Shown here: positions 37,801 to 49,026 of the stretch, one piece after another | Numbering within the stretch: the stretch's first letter is position 1 | Layout: each line of letters opens with the position of its first letter | Assembly (NCBI GenBank): GCA_963761015.1 | Contig: CAVXFL010000019.1 | Coordinates: 162,595 to 226,594, forward strand | Length of the DNA: 64,000 nucleotides | Direction of reading: 5' to 3' | Source of the DNA: CAVXFL01 sp963761015 | GTDB taxonomy: Bacteria; Pseudomonadota; Alphaproteobacteria; Acetobacterales; Acetobacteraceae | Translations under genes and position numbers: made by a program | Notes under the pieces: generated by a model | Told to the model about the DNA's origin: nothing | The model's input: only the letters and a program-made list of their open reading frames with translations | Database searches by the model: none

Positions 37801-40800
37801 GATCCGGGTGAGCGGTGCGGCCGATCTGGACGGTCTCGCCTTGGCGGGTTCCGCTTTGCTCGACGATAGCGGTACCGTCACCCAGAGCGGCGCCATCGGC
37901 CTCGGGACCGCCGCCGCGGATGCGAGCGTGCTGCAGATCGATCAGGGCGCCGTTTACGACCTGCTTGCCGACGCCACGGTGAACGCCGGCGCGGCGGCCG
38001 CCATCCGCAACGCGGGGCTGTTCGAGAAAACCGGGTCGAACGGCACCAGCACGATTGCCGCGGGTTTCACCAGCACCGGAACGATCGTGGTCGCGAGCGG
38101 CGTGCTGTCGCTCGCGGGGAGCAACAACAATCTGGGCGGAACGATATCCGGCGCCGGCACGCTGCTGCTTGGGCCAGGTGGCAGTTCCGTGCTGGCGCCG
38201 GGCGTCGGCATCGGCGTGAGCACGCTCGACGTCGGCAGCGCGGGCGCGGCCGCGAGCACGACCACGCTCGCGGCCGATGTCGCCTACGGCGGCGCGTTCG
38301 TGCTGGCGCGCAACGCGGGAACCGTGCAACTGAGCGGGCATTCGCTGCTGTTGAGCGGCTCCGCGCTGCTGGACGGCGCGATCGTCGCCGGCGGTACCGC
38401 GACGGGCACGCTCGTCGTGTCCGGCTCGGCCGACGTGAACGGGGCGGTGCTGAGCGGGCCGATAAACCTGACCGACAGCGGCGCGATCGCCCAGGATGGC
38501 GCGCTCACGCTCGCCAGCGGCGGCTCGGGTCCGGAGAATCTGCAGATCGCCGCCGGGGCCACCTACAACCTGATGTCCGACGTCGGCATCGCGAATGGCG
38601 GCGGCGCGGCGACGATCACCAACACCGGATTGTTCGAAAAAACCGGGGCCTTCGGCACCAGCACCGTTTCCGGCGACTTCACCAACACCGGAACGATTTT
38701 GGCCGAGCGCGGCACATTGATGCTGGCGGACGGCGCGGTCGACAATCTCGGCGGCACGCTCGCTGGAGCCGGTCAGATCGCCATCGATGCCGGCGGCACC
38801 GCGACCGTGCAGAGCGGCGCCGTCCTGTCGGTCGCCACGCTCGGGCTGTACGGCGGCAACGTGGTGCTGGGCGGCAGCGAAACCTACGCGGGAGACTTCC
38901 TGTTCGCGTCCGGCGCCACACTGACGCCGAACGGATCGGCGCTGGTGCTGTCCGGCACCGCCAGCCTGGGCGGCGTCCAGAATGGCGGCTCGCTCGAGAT
39001 CACCGGCACCGCGGATGCGAACGGCCTCGCGCTGGAGGGGACCGCGACGCTCGACGACGCCGGGCTGATCACGCAGGACGGCAACGTCGCGCTCGGAACG
39101 TCGGCGTCCGATGCGAGCCGTCTCGTGATCGAAGCGAACGCCACATACGACATCATCGCGGACATCAACATCAATTCCCAGGGCAACGCCGCGATCGTCA
39201 ACAACGGGCTGTTCGAGAAAACCGCGGTCAACGGCATCAGCTATGTGTTCGCGAACCTCACGAACAACGGCACCATCGCGGTCGCGGACGGCACGGTGTC
39301 GCTGCGTTCCGGGCAAGCCACCCTGGGCGGACGCATCACCGGCGCCGGCGAATTCGATGTGTACAGCGCTGCCGGCACCTACAGCCTGAACAGCGGCCTG
39401 ACGCTCGACGTTGCGGCCTTCGGGCTGTTCGGCGGCGCCGATCTCGTTCTCGGATCATCACGCAACTACGCGGGCGCTTTCACGATCGGCGATGCATCGA
39501 CGCTTGCTCTGAACGGACAGGTGCTGGGCCTGAGCGGGACGGTCGGCCTCGACGGGATAATCGCCGGCGCGGGCACGCTGAACCTGTCGGGCAGCGCTGA
39601 CGCGAACGGGCTGGTGCTGGCGGCTGCCGCCGTGCTGAACGATACCGGCGTTATCGTCCAGGACGGCGCGGCAACGCTCGGCAGCGGCACCGGTACCGCG
39701 GTGCTGAATATCGGCGCCGCCGGCACTTACGATCTCGTCGCCAACATCGATCTCGCCGCGAACGGCAGCGCCGGCCTGAACAACGCGGGGCTGCTGGAAA
39801 AAACCGGCGGCGCCGGGTTGAGCACCGTGGGCGTGGCGGTCGGCAACACCGGCACGATCGCGGTCACATCTGGCACACTGGCGTTCGGCGCGGGGCTGAT
39901 CAACGACGGATCGATGCGCGTCGCGAACGGCGAACTGCTGATCGGGCAATCGCTGGTTGCCGATTCCGGCCGAAGCGGCGGCATCACGCTCGGCCCGGCC
40001 GGCACGGCAGTTTTGCAGGCCGGGGCGTCATCCGCCGAGGCGATCACGTTCGACGGGGCCGGCAGCGTGCTCGGCCTGGCGCAACCGATGCAGGTCGGCG
40101 GCACGCTCGGCGGCTTCCGGTCCGGAGACACGATCGACCTGGTCGGCGCGACGTTCACCGCGGGCGCGGACGTGGTGTCGTTCGCCGGCCAGGTGCTGAG
40201 CGTTGCCAATAACGGCACCACGATTGCCCGGCTCAACCTCGCCGGAAGCTACAGCCCGTCCAGTTTCCGATTGGCCGATGACGGCGCGCATGGCACGCAG
40301 ATCACGGTTCCCTGTTTCGCCGCCGGCACGCACCTGCTGACGCCTACGGACGAGGTGCCGGTCGAGCGGCTGGCAGTGGGCGAACAAGTGCTTACGCTCG
40401 CCGGGCAAGCGCGGCCGATCGTGTGGACCGGCCATCGGCGCATCGCCTGCGCCCGACATCCGGCGCCAGAGAAGGTAATGCCGGTGCGCGTGCGAGCGGA
40501 TGCGTTCGCGCCCAACGTGCCGCACCTGGATGTGCTGCTCTCGCCCGACCACGGGGTGTTCGTCGACAACGTGCTGATCCCCGTGAAGCACCTGATCAAC
40601 GGCGTATCCATCCGGCAGGAATCCGTGCCGACGATCGAATATTTTCATATCGAATTGGCGACACACGACGTTGTGCTGGCCGAAGGCCTCGCGGTCGAAA
40701 GCTACCTCGACAGCGGCAACCGCGCGGAGTTCACCAATGGAACCGGTTACCTGGTACTGCACCCGAGGTTCGCCGCGCACGTGGACCGCCGCAGCCGCGC

Positions 40801-41302
40801 GCCGCTCTGCACGTCCGGGGCACCGCTCGCGGCGACGAAGCGGGATTTGCTGTCACGGCTGCAACAGGACGGCTACACGATCACCACCGCGTCCGAACTC
40901 CGCCTGGTCGCGGCAGGTCGTGAAATGCGCCCCGCGGCGATCAGCGGACGCTTGCATCGATTCATACTGCCCGACCGCACGGAGCATCTCCGCATCGTTT
41001 CCCGCAGCGGCGTGCCGGCCGAAAGCGACGCGGACAGCGAGGACCGACGTCGGCTCGGCGTGGCGATCGAGTGCGTTCTCCTCGACGGGCGCGTGATCGC
41101 GCTCGACGGCCTCGCTTTGGCCGACGGCTTCCATGGCGTGGAACGCGACGGACCGATCGCCTGGCGCTGGACGAACGGCAACGCCGGTCTGGCGATGCCG
41201 GCGGCGCGGCCGGATCGTTCGCCGCGTATTCTCGAAATTCTGATCCGAGCGACCACGCGAAGCTGGCTCGCGCCCGCCGCTTCGTTCACCCGAGCGGCGT
41301 AG
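34885..41302 (+). CDS. giant repeat protein with C-terminal Hint domain, frameshift at 35278
   Basis: About 2,138 residues after removing one G near 35278. ATG 34885 follows GGAGCGGG. The start (TWLVGSGDWSDAANWSQGVP) recurs in a related form near 37157 (NWVVAGGDWSTAANWQLTGG), so there are two super-modules. Seven beta-rich repeats carry GL(F/L)xKxGxxGxS, with GTLxLxGxxxxLxG and a DANGL-type motif. The Hint domain begins at Cys 40313 (PCFAAGTHLLTPTDEVPVE) and contains HIELATHDVVLAEGLAVESY. There is no Sec signal peptide, so type I or similar export is likely. Such proteins are probably surface or secreted; whether the Hint domain self-cleaves is unproven. Confidence 0.8.
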
Positions 41303-41320
41303 CGGCGCGAGGCGCGAAAA

Positions 41321-41350
41321 CGCCCGGGTCGAACTGGTCGAGCCCGGGCG
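41321..41350. terminator. hairpin between convergent genes
   Basis: CGCCCGGGTCGA (41321-41332) pairs with TCGAGCCCGGGCG (41338-41350) with one bulged base. It lies between the stop of the Hint protein gene (41302) and the stop of the PRC-barrel gene (41393), so it could terminate both. A run of A precedes it, which would be T for minus-strand transcripts. Confidence 0.55.
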
Positions 41351-41392
41351 TCCTGCCTTGCGGTTAGCGAACCGCGTTATGCCTGTTGGTCG

Positions 41393-42244
41393 TCAGGCTT
41401 GCGTGTAAACGACCACCGCCTGGTTGGCCTTCAACTGCTTCATGTTCCGGTTGTTTGCGTTCCATTCTGGCATTCCGGCGAGCTGCTGTGCGGTGACGCC
41501 CTGGATCACCAGTCGGCCATTCGCCATCCGCACGTCGTTCAGCGGCACCAGCACCTCCTTGCCGTTCAGCGCGGAGCCGTGGCCGATCACGAGCGATGCC
41601 GTGCCGGCGTTGTTCTGCACCACGCCGTCCACCTTGCCCAACTTGTTGCCGTTGGCGTCGTAGGCTTCGGTATGCAGAAGCTCGGAAACCTTGACCTGCT
41701 GCGTGTTGGCCGCGCCCTGCTGCGCGGCGGAGGGGCCGTTCGCCGCCGTCATCTGCTCATAGCGCACGGTCGGCTGGCCTTCGGGACGCTTGACGAAGAC
41801 CTTTGCCTTTCCGGTCTGTTCGTAGCGAACGACGGGTCGCGCCTGCTGCATCTCGACATTCGCGGATTGCTGCGCGGCCATCACGTTGACCTGCGGCTTG
41901 GCGGTTTGCACCTGCACCTGCGGCTTGGCCTCGCTGACCGAGATTTGCGGCTGCGGCGTGGCCACGCTCACCTCGGGTTTCGGCATCCGCACGATGATTT
42001 GCGGCTGCGGGATCTTGACCGCGATGACGGGCGCCGGCTGGCGGACGATGATTTCGGGCTTGGGCTGACGCACCGTGACCTTGGGCTCCGGCTGGCTCAC
42101 GTGGACCCGCGGCGCCGGCTGCTGAACGGTTACTTCGCCGGTCTGCGTCGTGGCCGGGGCGGGCGGCTGTGTGTCGGCCGCCATCGCGAGCGCCGGGAAC
42201 AGCGCCGTGCAGCCGAGTAGGGCTCCGAATAGCGAGGGCTTCAT
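41393..42244 (-). CDS. exported PRC-barrel protein with Pro/Val repeats
   Basis: 283 residues from ATG 42244, preceded by GGAGGAGATC. A Sec signal peptide ends in AMAA. Residues about 35-125 repeat a roughly ten-residue unit of the form xVxVxQPxPx, for example VTVRQPKPEIIVRQPAPVIA, probably an extended beta/polyproline stalk. The C-terminal 95 residues (VKVSELLHTEAYDANGNKLG onwards) form a PRC-barrel domain. Periplasmic or envelope-associated; function unknown. The open frame upstream of 42244 is not supported. Confidence 0.78.
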   Translation of the reverse strand: MKPSLFGALLGCTALFPALAMAADTQPPAPATTQTGEVTVQQPAPRVHVSQPEPKVTVRQPKPEIIVRQPAPVIAVKIPQPQIIVRMPKPEVSVATPQPQISVSEAKPQVQVQTAKPQVNVMAAQQSANVEMQQARPVVRYEQTGKAKVFVKRPEGQPTVRYEQMTAANGPSAAQQGAANTQQVKVSELLHTEAYDANGNKLGKVDGVVQNNAGTASLVIGHGSALNGKEVLVPLNDVRMANGRLVIQGVTAQQLAGMPEWNANNRNMKQLKANQAVVVYTQA

Positions 42245-42579
42245 GCGGGATCTCCTCCAGATTTGGCGGTTGGGGGCACCGCGATACGATCGGATGTCGC
42301 ACCGGTCGTACGCGAACTCGGGGCCGGTGCTTCTCTCGCTCCGACCCGATACCCGGGGCAGGGATTCCCTACCCCAATCCGACCGACCAACGCGCAAGCC
42401 TCGGCGGTGTTCGCGCCGAGTAGGCGGAAACCGCGCGATCCGAACGTCGCGGGGGCAGCAAGGCGAGGGAATCGAGCGACACTCGGGCCTTCGCCGCGTC
42501 TTCAAAATTTCAGGAACGCGAGCGCCGCCCTCACGATTGGCAGGCAAAGGCGACCGAGAATTCGGATGTCAATTCGCGA
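42245..42579. other. 335-base gap, upstream region of the PRC-barrel gene
   Basis: Lies between the PRC-barrel start and the 3' end of the pyrophosphatase gene, both on the minus strand. Apart from the ribosome binding site of the PRC-barrel gene I see no gene, strong promoter or repeat in it. Confidence 0.5.
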
Positions 42580-43131
42580 TCAGGGCGGCTGATTGCCGGA
42601 TCGGGGCGCCGCCTGCGTTGCGGCCATTGCCCTGCGGATCACGTCCTCGGCGGCGGCTCGCGAATCCCAGCCGCGCACCTTCACCCATTTGTCCTCCTCC
42701 AGATCCTTGTAGCGGCTGAAGAAGTGCTCGATCGCGCGGCGCGTGATCGGCGGCAGATCCTCGATCGTTTCGATATGGCTATGCTGCGGATGGATGCGGT
42801 CGTGGGGCACGCAGACGATTTTTTCGTCCGGGCCTTTTTCGTCCTCCATGTGCAGCACCCCGATCGGGCGCGCGCGCACCACCGCTCCGGGCACCACGGC
42901 GGCCGGCAGCAGGATCAGCACGTCGAGCGGATCGCCGTCCTCGGCGAGGGTTCCCGGGACAAAGCCGTAGGCGGCCGGATAGGCGGTCGGGGTGAACAGG
43001 AACCGGTCGACGACCAGCGCGCCGGAGTCCTTGTCGACCTCGTATTTGACCGCCGAGCCCTCCGGGATCTCGATTACCACGTTGAGGTCGCTCGGCGGAT
43101 TCCGCCCGGTCGGGATTTTCGCGACGTCCAT
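42580..43131 (-). CDS. ppa: inorganic diphosphatase (soluble, family I)
   Basis: 183 residues from ATG 43131, preceded by AGGGTGG; the GTG at 43140 is less likely. Hydrolyses pyrophosphate to drive biosynthesis. The active-site signature DGDPLDVLIL gives the metal-binding Asp residues. VKYEVDKDSG and the later KDLEEDKWVKVRGW are typical of the family. The membrane pyrophosphatase gene hppA lies just upstream on the same strand, separated by a terminator, so the cell has both soluble and energy-conserving routes for PPi. Confidence 0.94.
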   Translation of the reverse strand: MDVAKIPTGRNPPSDLNVVIEIPEGSAVKYEVDKDSGALVVDRFLFTPTAYPAAYGFVPGTLAEDGDPLDVLILLPAAVVPGAVVRARPIGVLHMEDEKGPDEKIVCVPHDRIHPQHSHIETIEDLPPITRRAIEHFFSRYKDLEEDKWVKVRGWDSRAAAEDVIRRAMAATQAAPRSGNQPP

Positions 43132-43239
43132 GTGGGCCACCCTTTATGCCGTTCCAGAACGCGCCTCGGCTTGGGAGTTGGTGGCGTTCCCCGGAGCGCG
43201 TCAAGGCTGGGTATGCGATGCGTGTTTCCGCTCGGATTT

Positions 43240-43276
43240 CAAACGAAGAGGGCCGACGAGCATTGCTCATCGGCCC
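43240..43276 (-). terminator. rho-independent terminator after hppA
   Basis: On the minus strand GGGCCGATGAGC pairs with GCTCGTCGGCCC (43276-43265 and 43261-43250, one mismatch) around a three-base loop. TCTTCGTTT follows. It sits between the hppA stop and the ppa start, so it separates the two transcripts. A T-tract is also present on the plus side (CCTTTTTA). Confidence 0.65.
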
Positions 43277-43327
43277 CCTTTTTATCGCCGTCGCGGGGGC
43301 ACTTGATCCCGACGCCAGCCGGGGAGG

Positions 43328-45431
43328 TCAGGGCGTCAGCCAGTTGGCCAGGACCGCCAGCAGCAGCAGCGCGACGATGTTGGTGATCTTGATCATCGGG
43401 TTCACCGCCGGGCCGGCCGTGTCCTTGTACGGATCACCCACCGTGTCCCCTGTCACCGCCGCCTTGTGCGCCTCCGAGCCCTTGCCGCCGTAATGGCCCT
43501 CCTCGATGTATTTCTTGGCGTTGTCCCAGGCGCCGCCGCCCGAAGTCATCGAAATGGCCACGAACAGGCCGGTGACGATGGTGCCGAGCAGCATGGCGCC
43601 GAGCGAGGCGAACGCCGCCGCGCTGGCCGGCGATGCCCCAGATCACCAGCCACAGCACGATCGGCGCCAGCACCGGTAACAGCGAGGGCACGATCATCTC
43701 GCGGATCGCCGCCCGCGTCAGCAGGTCCACGGCGCGGCCGTATTCCGGCTTGCGCGTGCCCTCCATGATGCCGGCGATCTCGCGGAACTGCCGCCGCACC
43801 TCGATCACCACCGCTCCGGCCGCGCGGCCCACCGCCGTCATGCCGAGCGCGCCGAACAGGTACGGCATCAGCCCGCCGATGAACAATCCGACGATGACGT
43901 ACGGGTCCTGCAACGTGAACGGCACGACGAGGCTCGGAAAGTAGTGCGTCAGGTCCGCGGTGTAGGCGGCGAACAGCACCAGCGCGGCCAGCCCGGCCGA
44001 GCCGATCGCATAGCCCTTGGTCACCGCCTTGGTGGTGTTGCCGACCGCGTCCAGCGCGTCGGTGGTCACCCGCACATCATGCGGCAGGTCGGCCATCTCG
44101 GCGATGCCGCCCGCGTTGTCGGTGACCGGCCCGTAGGCGTCCAGCGCCACGATCATGCCGGCCAGCGCCAGCATCGTGGTGGCCGCGATGGCGATGCCGA
44201 ACACGCCCGCCAGCAGCGAGGACAGGATGATGCCGAAGCAGATGACGATCACCGGCAGCGCCGTCGCCTCCATGGAGACGGCGAGTCCCTGGATGATGTT
44301 GGTGCCGTGGCCGGTGGTGGAGCTGAGCGCGATGCTCCGCACCGGGCGGTAGGCGGTGGAGGTGTAGTACTCCGTGATCATCACGATGCCGCCGGTGACG
44401 CCCAGCCCGACCAGCGCGCACAGGAACAGGTCGGTGCCGGTGACCCAGCCCCCGCTGCTCAGCGGCATCCGGGTTCCGAAGCCCACGAACCAGGCGATGA
44501 CGATGGCGATCCCGATCACCGACAGAATGCCGGTGACCGCGAGCCCCTTGTAGAGCGCCCGCATGATGCCGCCATCGGGGCCGATGCGGACGAAGAAGGT
44601 GCCGGCGACCGAGGTGACGATGCAGATCGCCCCGATGCCGAGCGGCAGGAACATCAGCGCGTCGCGGATCGGCGCCATGAAGTAGATCGCGGCGAGCAAC
44701 ATGGTCGCCACGACGGTAACGACGTAGGTCTCGAACAGGTCCGCCGCCATGCCGGCGCAGTCGCCCACGTTGTCGCCCACGTTGTCGGCGATCACGGCGG
44801 GGTTGCGAGGATCGTCCTCGGGAATGCCGGCCTCCACCTTGCCCACAAGGTCGGCGCCCACATCGGCGCCCTTGGTGAAGATGCCGCCGCCGAGCCGGGC
44901 GAAGATGGAAATCAGCGAGGCGCCGAACGACAGCCCCACCATCGGCTCGAGCACCGGGCGCAAATCCCCAGTATCCGGCGAGATGCCGCGCAGGATCAGG
45001 TAGTAGATGGTGACGCCGAGCAGACCCAGCCCGACCACGAGCAGCCCGGTAATGGCGCCCGACTTGAAGGCGATGGCGAGGCCCGCGGCGACGCCGCTGC
45101 GCGAGGCCTGCGCGGTGCGCACATTGGCGCGCACCGAGACGTTCATGCCGACGTAACCGGCGGCACCGGACAGTACCGCGCCGATCAGGTAGCCCACCGC
45201 CACGCGCACCCCGAGCAGGAAGCCGAGCGCGATCAGGACCACGATGCCGACCGCCGCGATCGTGCTGTATTGCCGGTTCAGGTAGGCGCGGGCGCCTTCC
45301 TGCACGGCGGCGGAGATTTCCTGCATCCGCGCCGTGCCGGCATCCGCCGCCAGCACCTCGCGGGCGGTGTAGACGCCGTAGGCCAGCGCCAGGACGCCGC
45401 ACAGAATGACGATGGCATGAGCAAATGGCAT
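43328..45431 (-). CDS. hppA: K+-insensitive pyrophosphate-energized proton pump, frameshift at 43622
   Basis: 700 residues after removing one base near 43622 (between IWGIAGQ and AAAFASLGAML). Couples PPi hydrolysis to proton export across the inner membrane. Catalytic loops are complete: GADVGADLVGKVEAGIPEDDPRNPA and DNVGDNVGDCAG. The sequence GNTTKAVTKGYAIGSA has Lys at the position that is Ala in K+-dependent enzymes, which assigns the K+-insensitive class. About sixteen membrane helices. The start ATG 45431 begins MPFAHAIVILCGVLALAYG. The shift is probably a sequence error. Confidence 0.92.
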
Positions 45432-45648
45432 CCGAGAAGACTTTCCCAGCTATTCGGTAACGACAGGCATCCCCCGGCTTCGGCCGGCAGGCGCCCGAGA
45501 AGGCCGCGCATATGCCAGAAGCGTCGGGACTAGGCAATCAAGGAGGCTTGTGCCCGCATTTGCCGCCATGCGCTGCGGGCATGCACACCGATCAGCGCAC
45601 GAGGCGGAGCGTCGAACGCCGCCAATCCGGGCTTGATTCGGTCCTGGT

Positions 45649-46302
45649 TCAGCCGATCCAGGGCAGTCCGATGTCCGGGCTCCCCGCCTCGGTCCGTTTG
45701 CGCCAGTTCCTCACGGTCTCGACCAGCCGCTCGGTAAACACGAACCGGTGGCCGGCCATGTGCTCGGGGTGGCGGTGGAAGTGCTCGGGCGCGCCGAAGT
45801 ACGCCGGCGCATTGGAGACGTAAGCGTAGCAAGCCGCCTTGACGGAATCGAAGCGCAACGCCTCGCTGACCAGGGAGATCAGCAACAACAGTTTGCGCTT
45901 TTTCGCGGCATCGCCCAACCGCCCGTCGAACGCCGCCAGTTCGCGGACCAGTTGCCAGGGCTGCATCACCACCTCGGTGTCGGCGGTCAGCCCCAAATTG
46001 CCGTAGCTCGCAGGCCCTCCGGCGATCCGAACCGCCGGCAGCAACAGCCCCGGCCGAACCGCCGGCAGCAACAGCCCGGTGTCGGTGTCGGGCTCGAACT
46101 CCCACCAGGCGCGCGCGCCCAATTCCCGGAAGCCGAGAACGTAAAGACTCCGCCCGTCGATCGCGATTTCGAGCACGGGCGAGGTGACCGGCGCCGTCAG
46201 GTAGACCGTGATCGCGCCGGCGGCGCGGCGTTCCGCGATCGCCCGCCGCAATTCGGTGATGTTTCGCCCGTAATAGGGGCCGAGCTGGATGAACGCTGAC
46301 AT
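45649..46302 (-). CDS. ribosome-inactivating protein (rRNA N-glycosylase) homologue
   Basis: 217 residues, no signal peptide. It matches the A chain of Shiga toxin and ricin at all five classical active-site positions. Tyr54 is in LYVLGF (Stx1 LYVTGF), Tyr100 in ASYGNLG (Stx1 SSYTTLQ), Glu147 and Arg150 in VSEALRF (Stx1 TAEALRF), and Trp200 in RNW (Stx1 LNWGRLS). Order is conserved and spacing is close; a nine-residue duplication near 76-93 accounts for the extra length between the two Tyr. Such enzymes depurinate the sarcin-ricin loop of large rRNA. No B subunit or immunity-like gene is adjacent. Family placement rests on motifs and order, not on a search. Confidence 0.72.
   Translation of the reverse strand: MSAFIQLGPYYGRNITELRRAIAERRAAGAITVYLTAPVTSPVLEIAIDGRSLYVLGFRELGARAWWEFEPDTDTGLLLPAVRPGLLLPAVRIAGGPASYGNLGLTADTEVVMQPWQLVRELAAFDGRLGDAAKKRKLLLLISLVSEALRFDSVKAACYAYVSNAPAYFGAPEHFHRHPEHMAGHRFVFTERLVETVRNWRKRTEAGSPDIGLPWIG
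46027..46077. repeat. 27-base-period direct duplication inside the RIP-like gene
   Basis: CCGAACCGCCGGCAGCAACA is present at 46027 and again at 46054; the identical stretch is 24 bases and the period is 27. It encodes a nine-residue tandem duplication (LLLPAVRPG then LLLPAVRIA) and keeps the frame. Confidence 0.9.
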
Positions 46303-46408
46303 GCTTGATCTACATGGTGGCCGACGTGACGGATGCGCATTGAGCGGTGACGCTTCGTGGCCCGTCCCCTTTGCGTTCGGGCCTGGGGGGAGGCAAAACC
46401 GCGGATGC

Positions 46409-46482
46409 GCGCCCGTAGCTCAACTGGTTAGAGCAGACCGCTCATAACGGCCTGGTTGCAGGTTCGAGTCCTGCCGGGCGCA
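46409..46482 (+). tRNA. tRNA-Met (anticodon CAT, elongator type)
   Basis: 74 bases with a perfect seven-base acceptor stem GCGCCCG / CGGGCGC and discriminator A. The D arm has GCTC/GAGC, and the T arm has GCAGG TTCGAGT CCTGC. The anticodon loop CTCATAA gives CAT. It has no C1-A72 mismatch or GGG/CCC anticodon stem, so it is not the initiator; tRNA-Ile2 with a modified C cannot be excluded. The anticodon stem GACCG/CGGCC has one A-C mismatch. CCA is not encoded. Confidence 0.9.
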
Positions 46483-46560
46483 TCACGGGCAAGCTCGCCG
46501 CGCCGATTGCGCGGCCCCGGATCGCGCCCCAGATAGGCGCATCCCACCCACCCGGAGCCA

Positions 46561-48243
<1,683 letters not shown>

Positions 48244-48249
48244 CCCCGG

Positions 48250-48897
48250 GTGAACCCGGCCTTCGTGCTGCGCACCGGGCGAACGGTGATGCGGCCGCTG
48301 GCCGCGGCGGACCTGCCGGATTTGCGGGCGCTGAAGGCCGACCCGCGGGTGTTCGCCATGATGCTCGGCGGCGTGCGCACCCCCCAGCGCACGGTCGAGG
48401 AACTGGCCGAGGAGCTCGCCTTCTGGGGCGCGCGCGGCGTGGGCATCTGGTCGGTGCGGGACGCGGTTCCAACTGGCCCGGGAACGTCGGAGGCGATGCA
48501 ACCATCGTCATGCCCGGGCTCGGCCCGGGCAGCCACGTCTTCTTGGCACCGACGGAAAAGCCGTGGATGGCCAGGACAAGCCCGGCCATGACGGTGTGAC
48601 GCGGCTGGCCGCTTCCTCGGCATTGCCGGGCTGATGCAGCGCCCGGACGGGCTCGGCCTGGCGCTGCGCTTCGCGCTCTGGCCGGAGGCGCGCGGGCGGG
48701 GGCTGGCGCGCGAGGCGGCGGGCGCGGCGCTACGCTTCGCGCACGACCGCGCCGGCATTGCGCGTGTTGTCGCGGTCGCCCGCGAGGACAATTTCGGCTC
48801 CCGCATGGTCCTGGGCGCGATCGGCATGGTGCCGTGCGGGGCGTTCGATCGCGAAGGCTACCGGCGCATCATCTACGAGAGCACGCGGCGTTCGTAA
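48250..48897 (+). pseudogene. GNAT acetyltransferase interrupted by a palindromic repeat
   Basis: GTG 48250 begins six bases after the ettA stop. Residues before 48466 (FVLRTGRTVMRPLAAADLPD...GARGVGIWSVRD) and after 48604 (AGRFLGIAGLMQRPDGLGLA, then GRGLAREAAGAALRFAHDR, NFGSRMVLGAIGMVPCG) are the two halves of a RimJ/RimL-type acetyltransferase. Removing 48467-48604 rejoins them exactly in frame. The insert adds 138 bases (46 codons) and brings an in-frame TGA at 48589-48591, so only a 113-residue N-terminal part is made unless the downstream part initiates separately, for example at ATG 48634. Confidence 0.8.
48467..48597. repeat. 131-base palindromic repeat element with 7-base target duplication
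   Basis: Imperfect inverted arms run from CGTCATGCCCGGGCTCGG at the left to CAAGCCCGGCCATGACG at the right, around a central CACG...CGTGG pair. This is the pattern of the repeat family dispersed in many alphaproteobacteria. It is flanked by GACGCGG on both sides (48460-48466 and 48598-48604), consistent with a target-site duplication. It encodes no protein and so would have moved in trans. Confidence 0.7.
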
Positions 48898-49026
48898 CGT
48901 CGGGCCGACTGGTCGGATTCCAGCGCGACGAACGTGACATAAGCAATGGATTGGCAGATCATCCTTGGCGTCATCGGACCGCAGAACGCTCTTCATGCGA
49001 AGTCAGCCGCTCGAAACACAGATCGA

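Noticed and set aside
36431..39316. 961-residue antisense frame inside the Hint-repeat gene
   Set aside because: Its composition mirrors the repeats of the sense strand and it has no family signal.
40313..41302. Intein with protein splicing
   Set aside because: The Hint domain is at the C-terminus with no extein downstream, so splicing is not possible; cleavage at most.
42245..42547. 101-residue extension of the PRC-barrel protein
   Set aside because: The signal peptide and a strong ribosome binding site fix the start at 42244.
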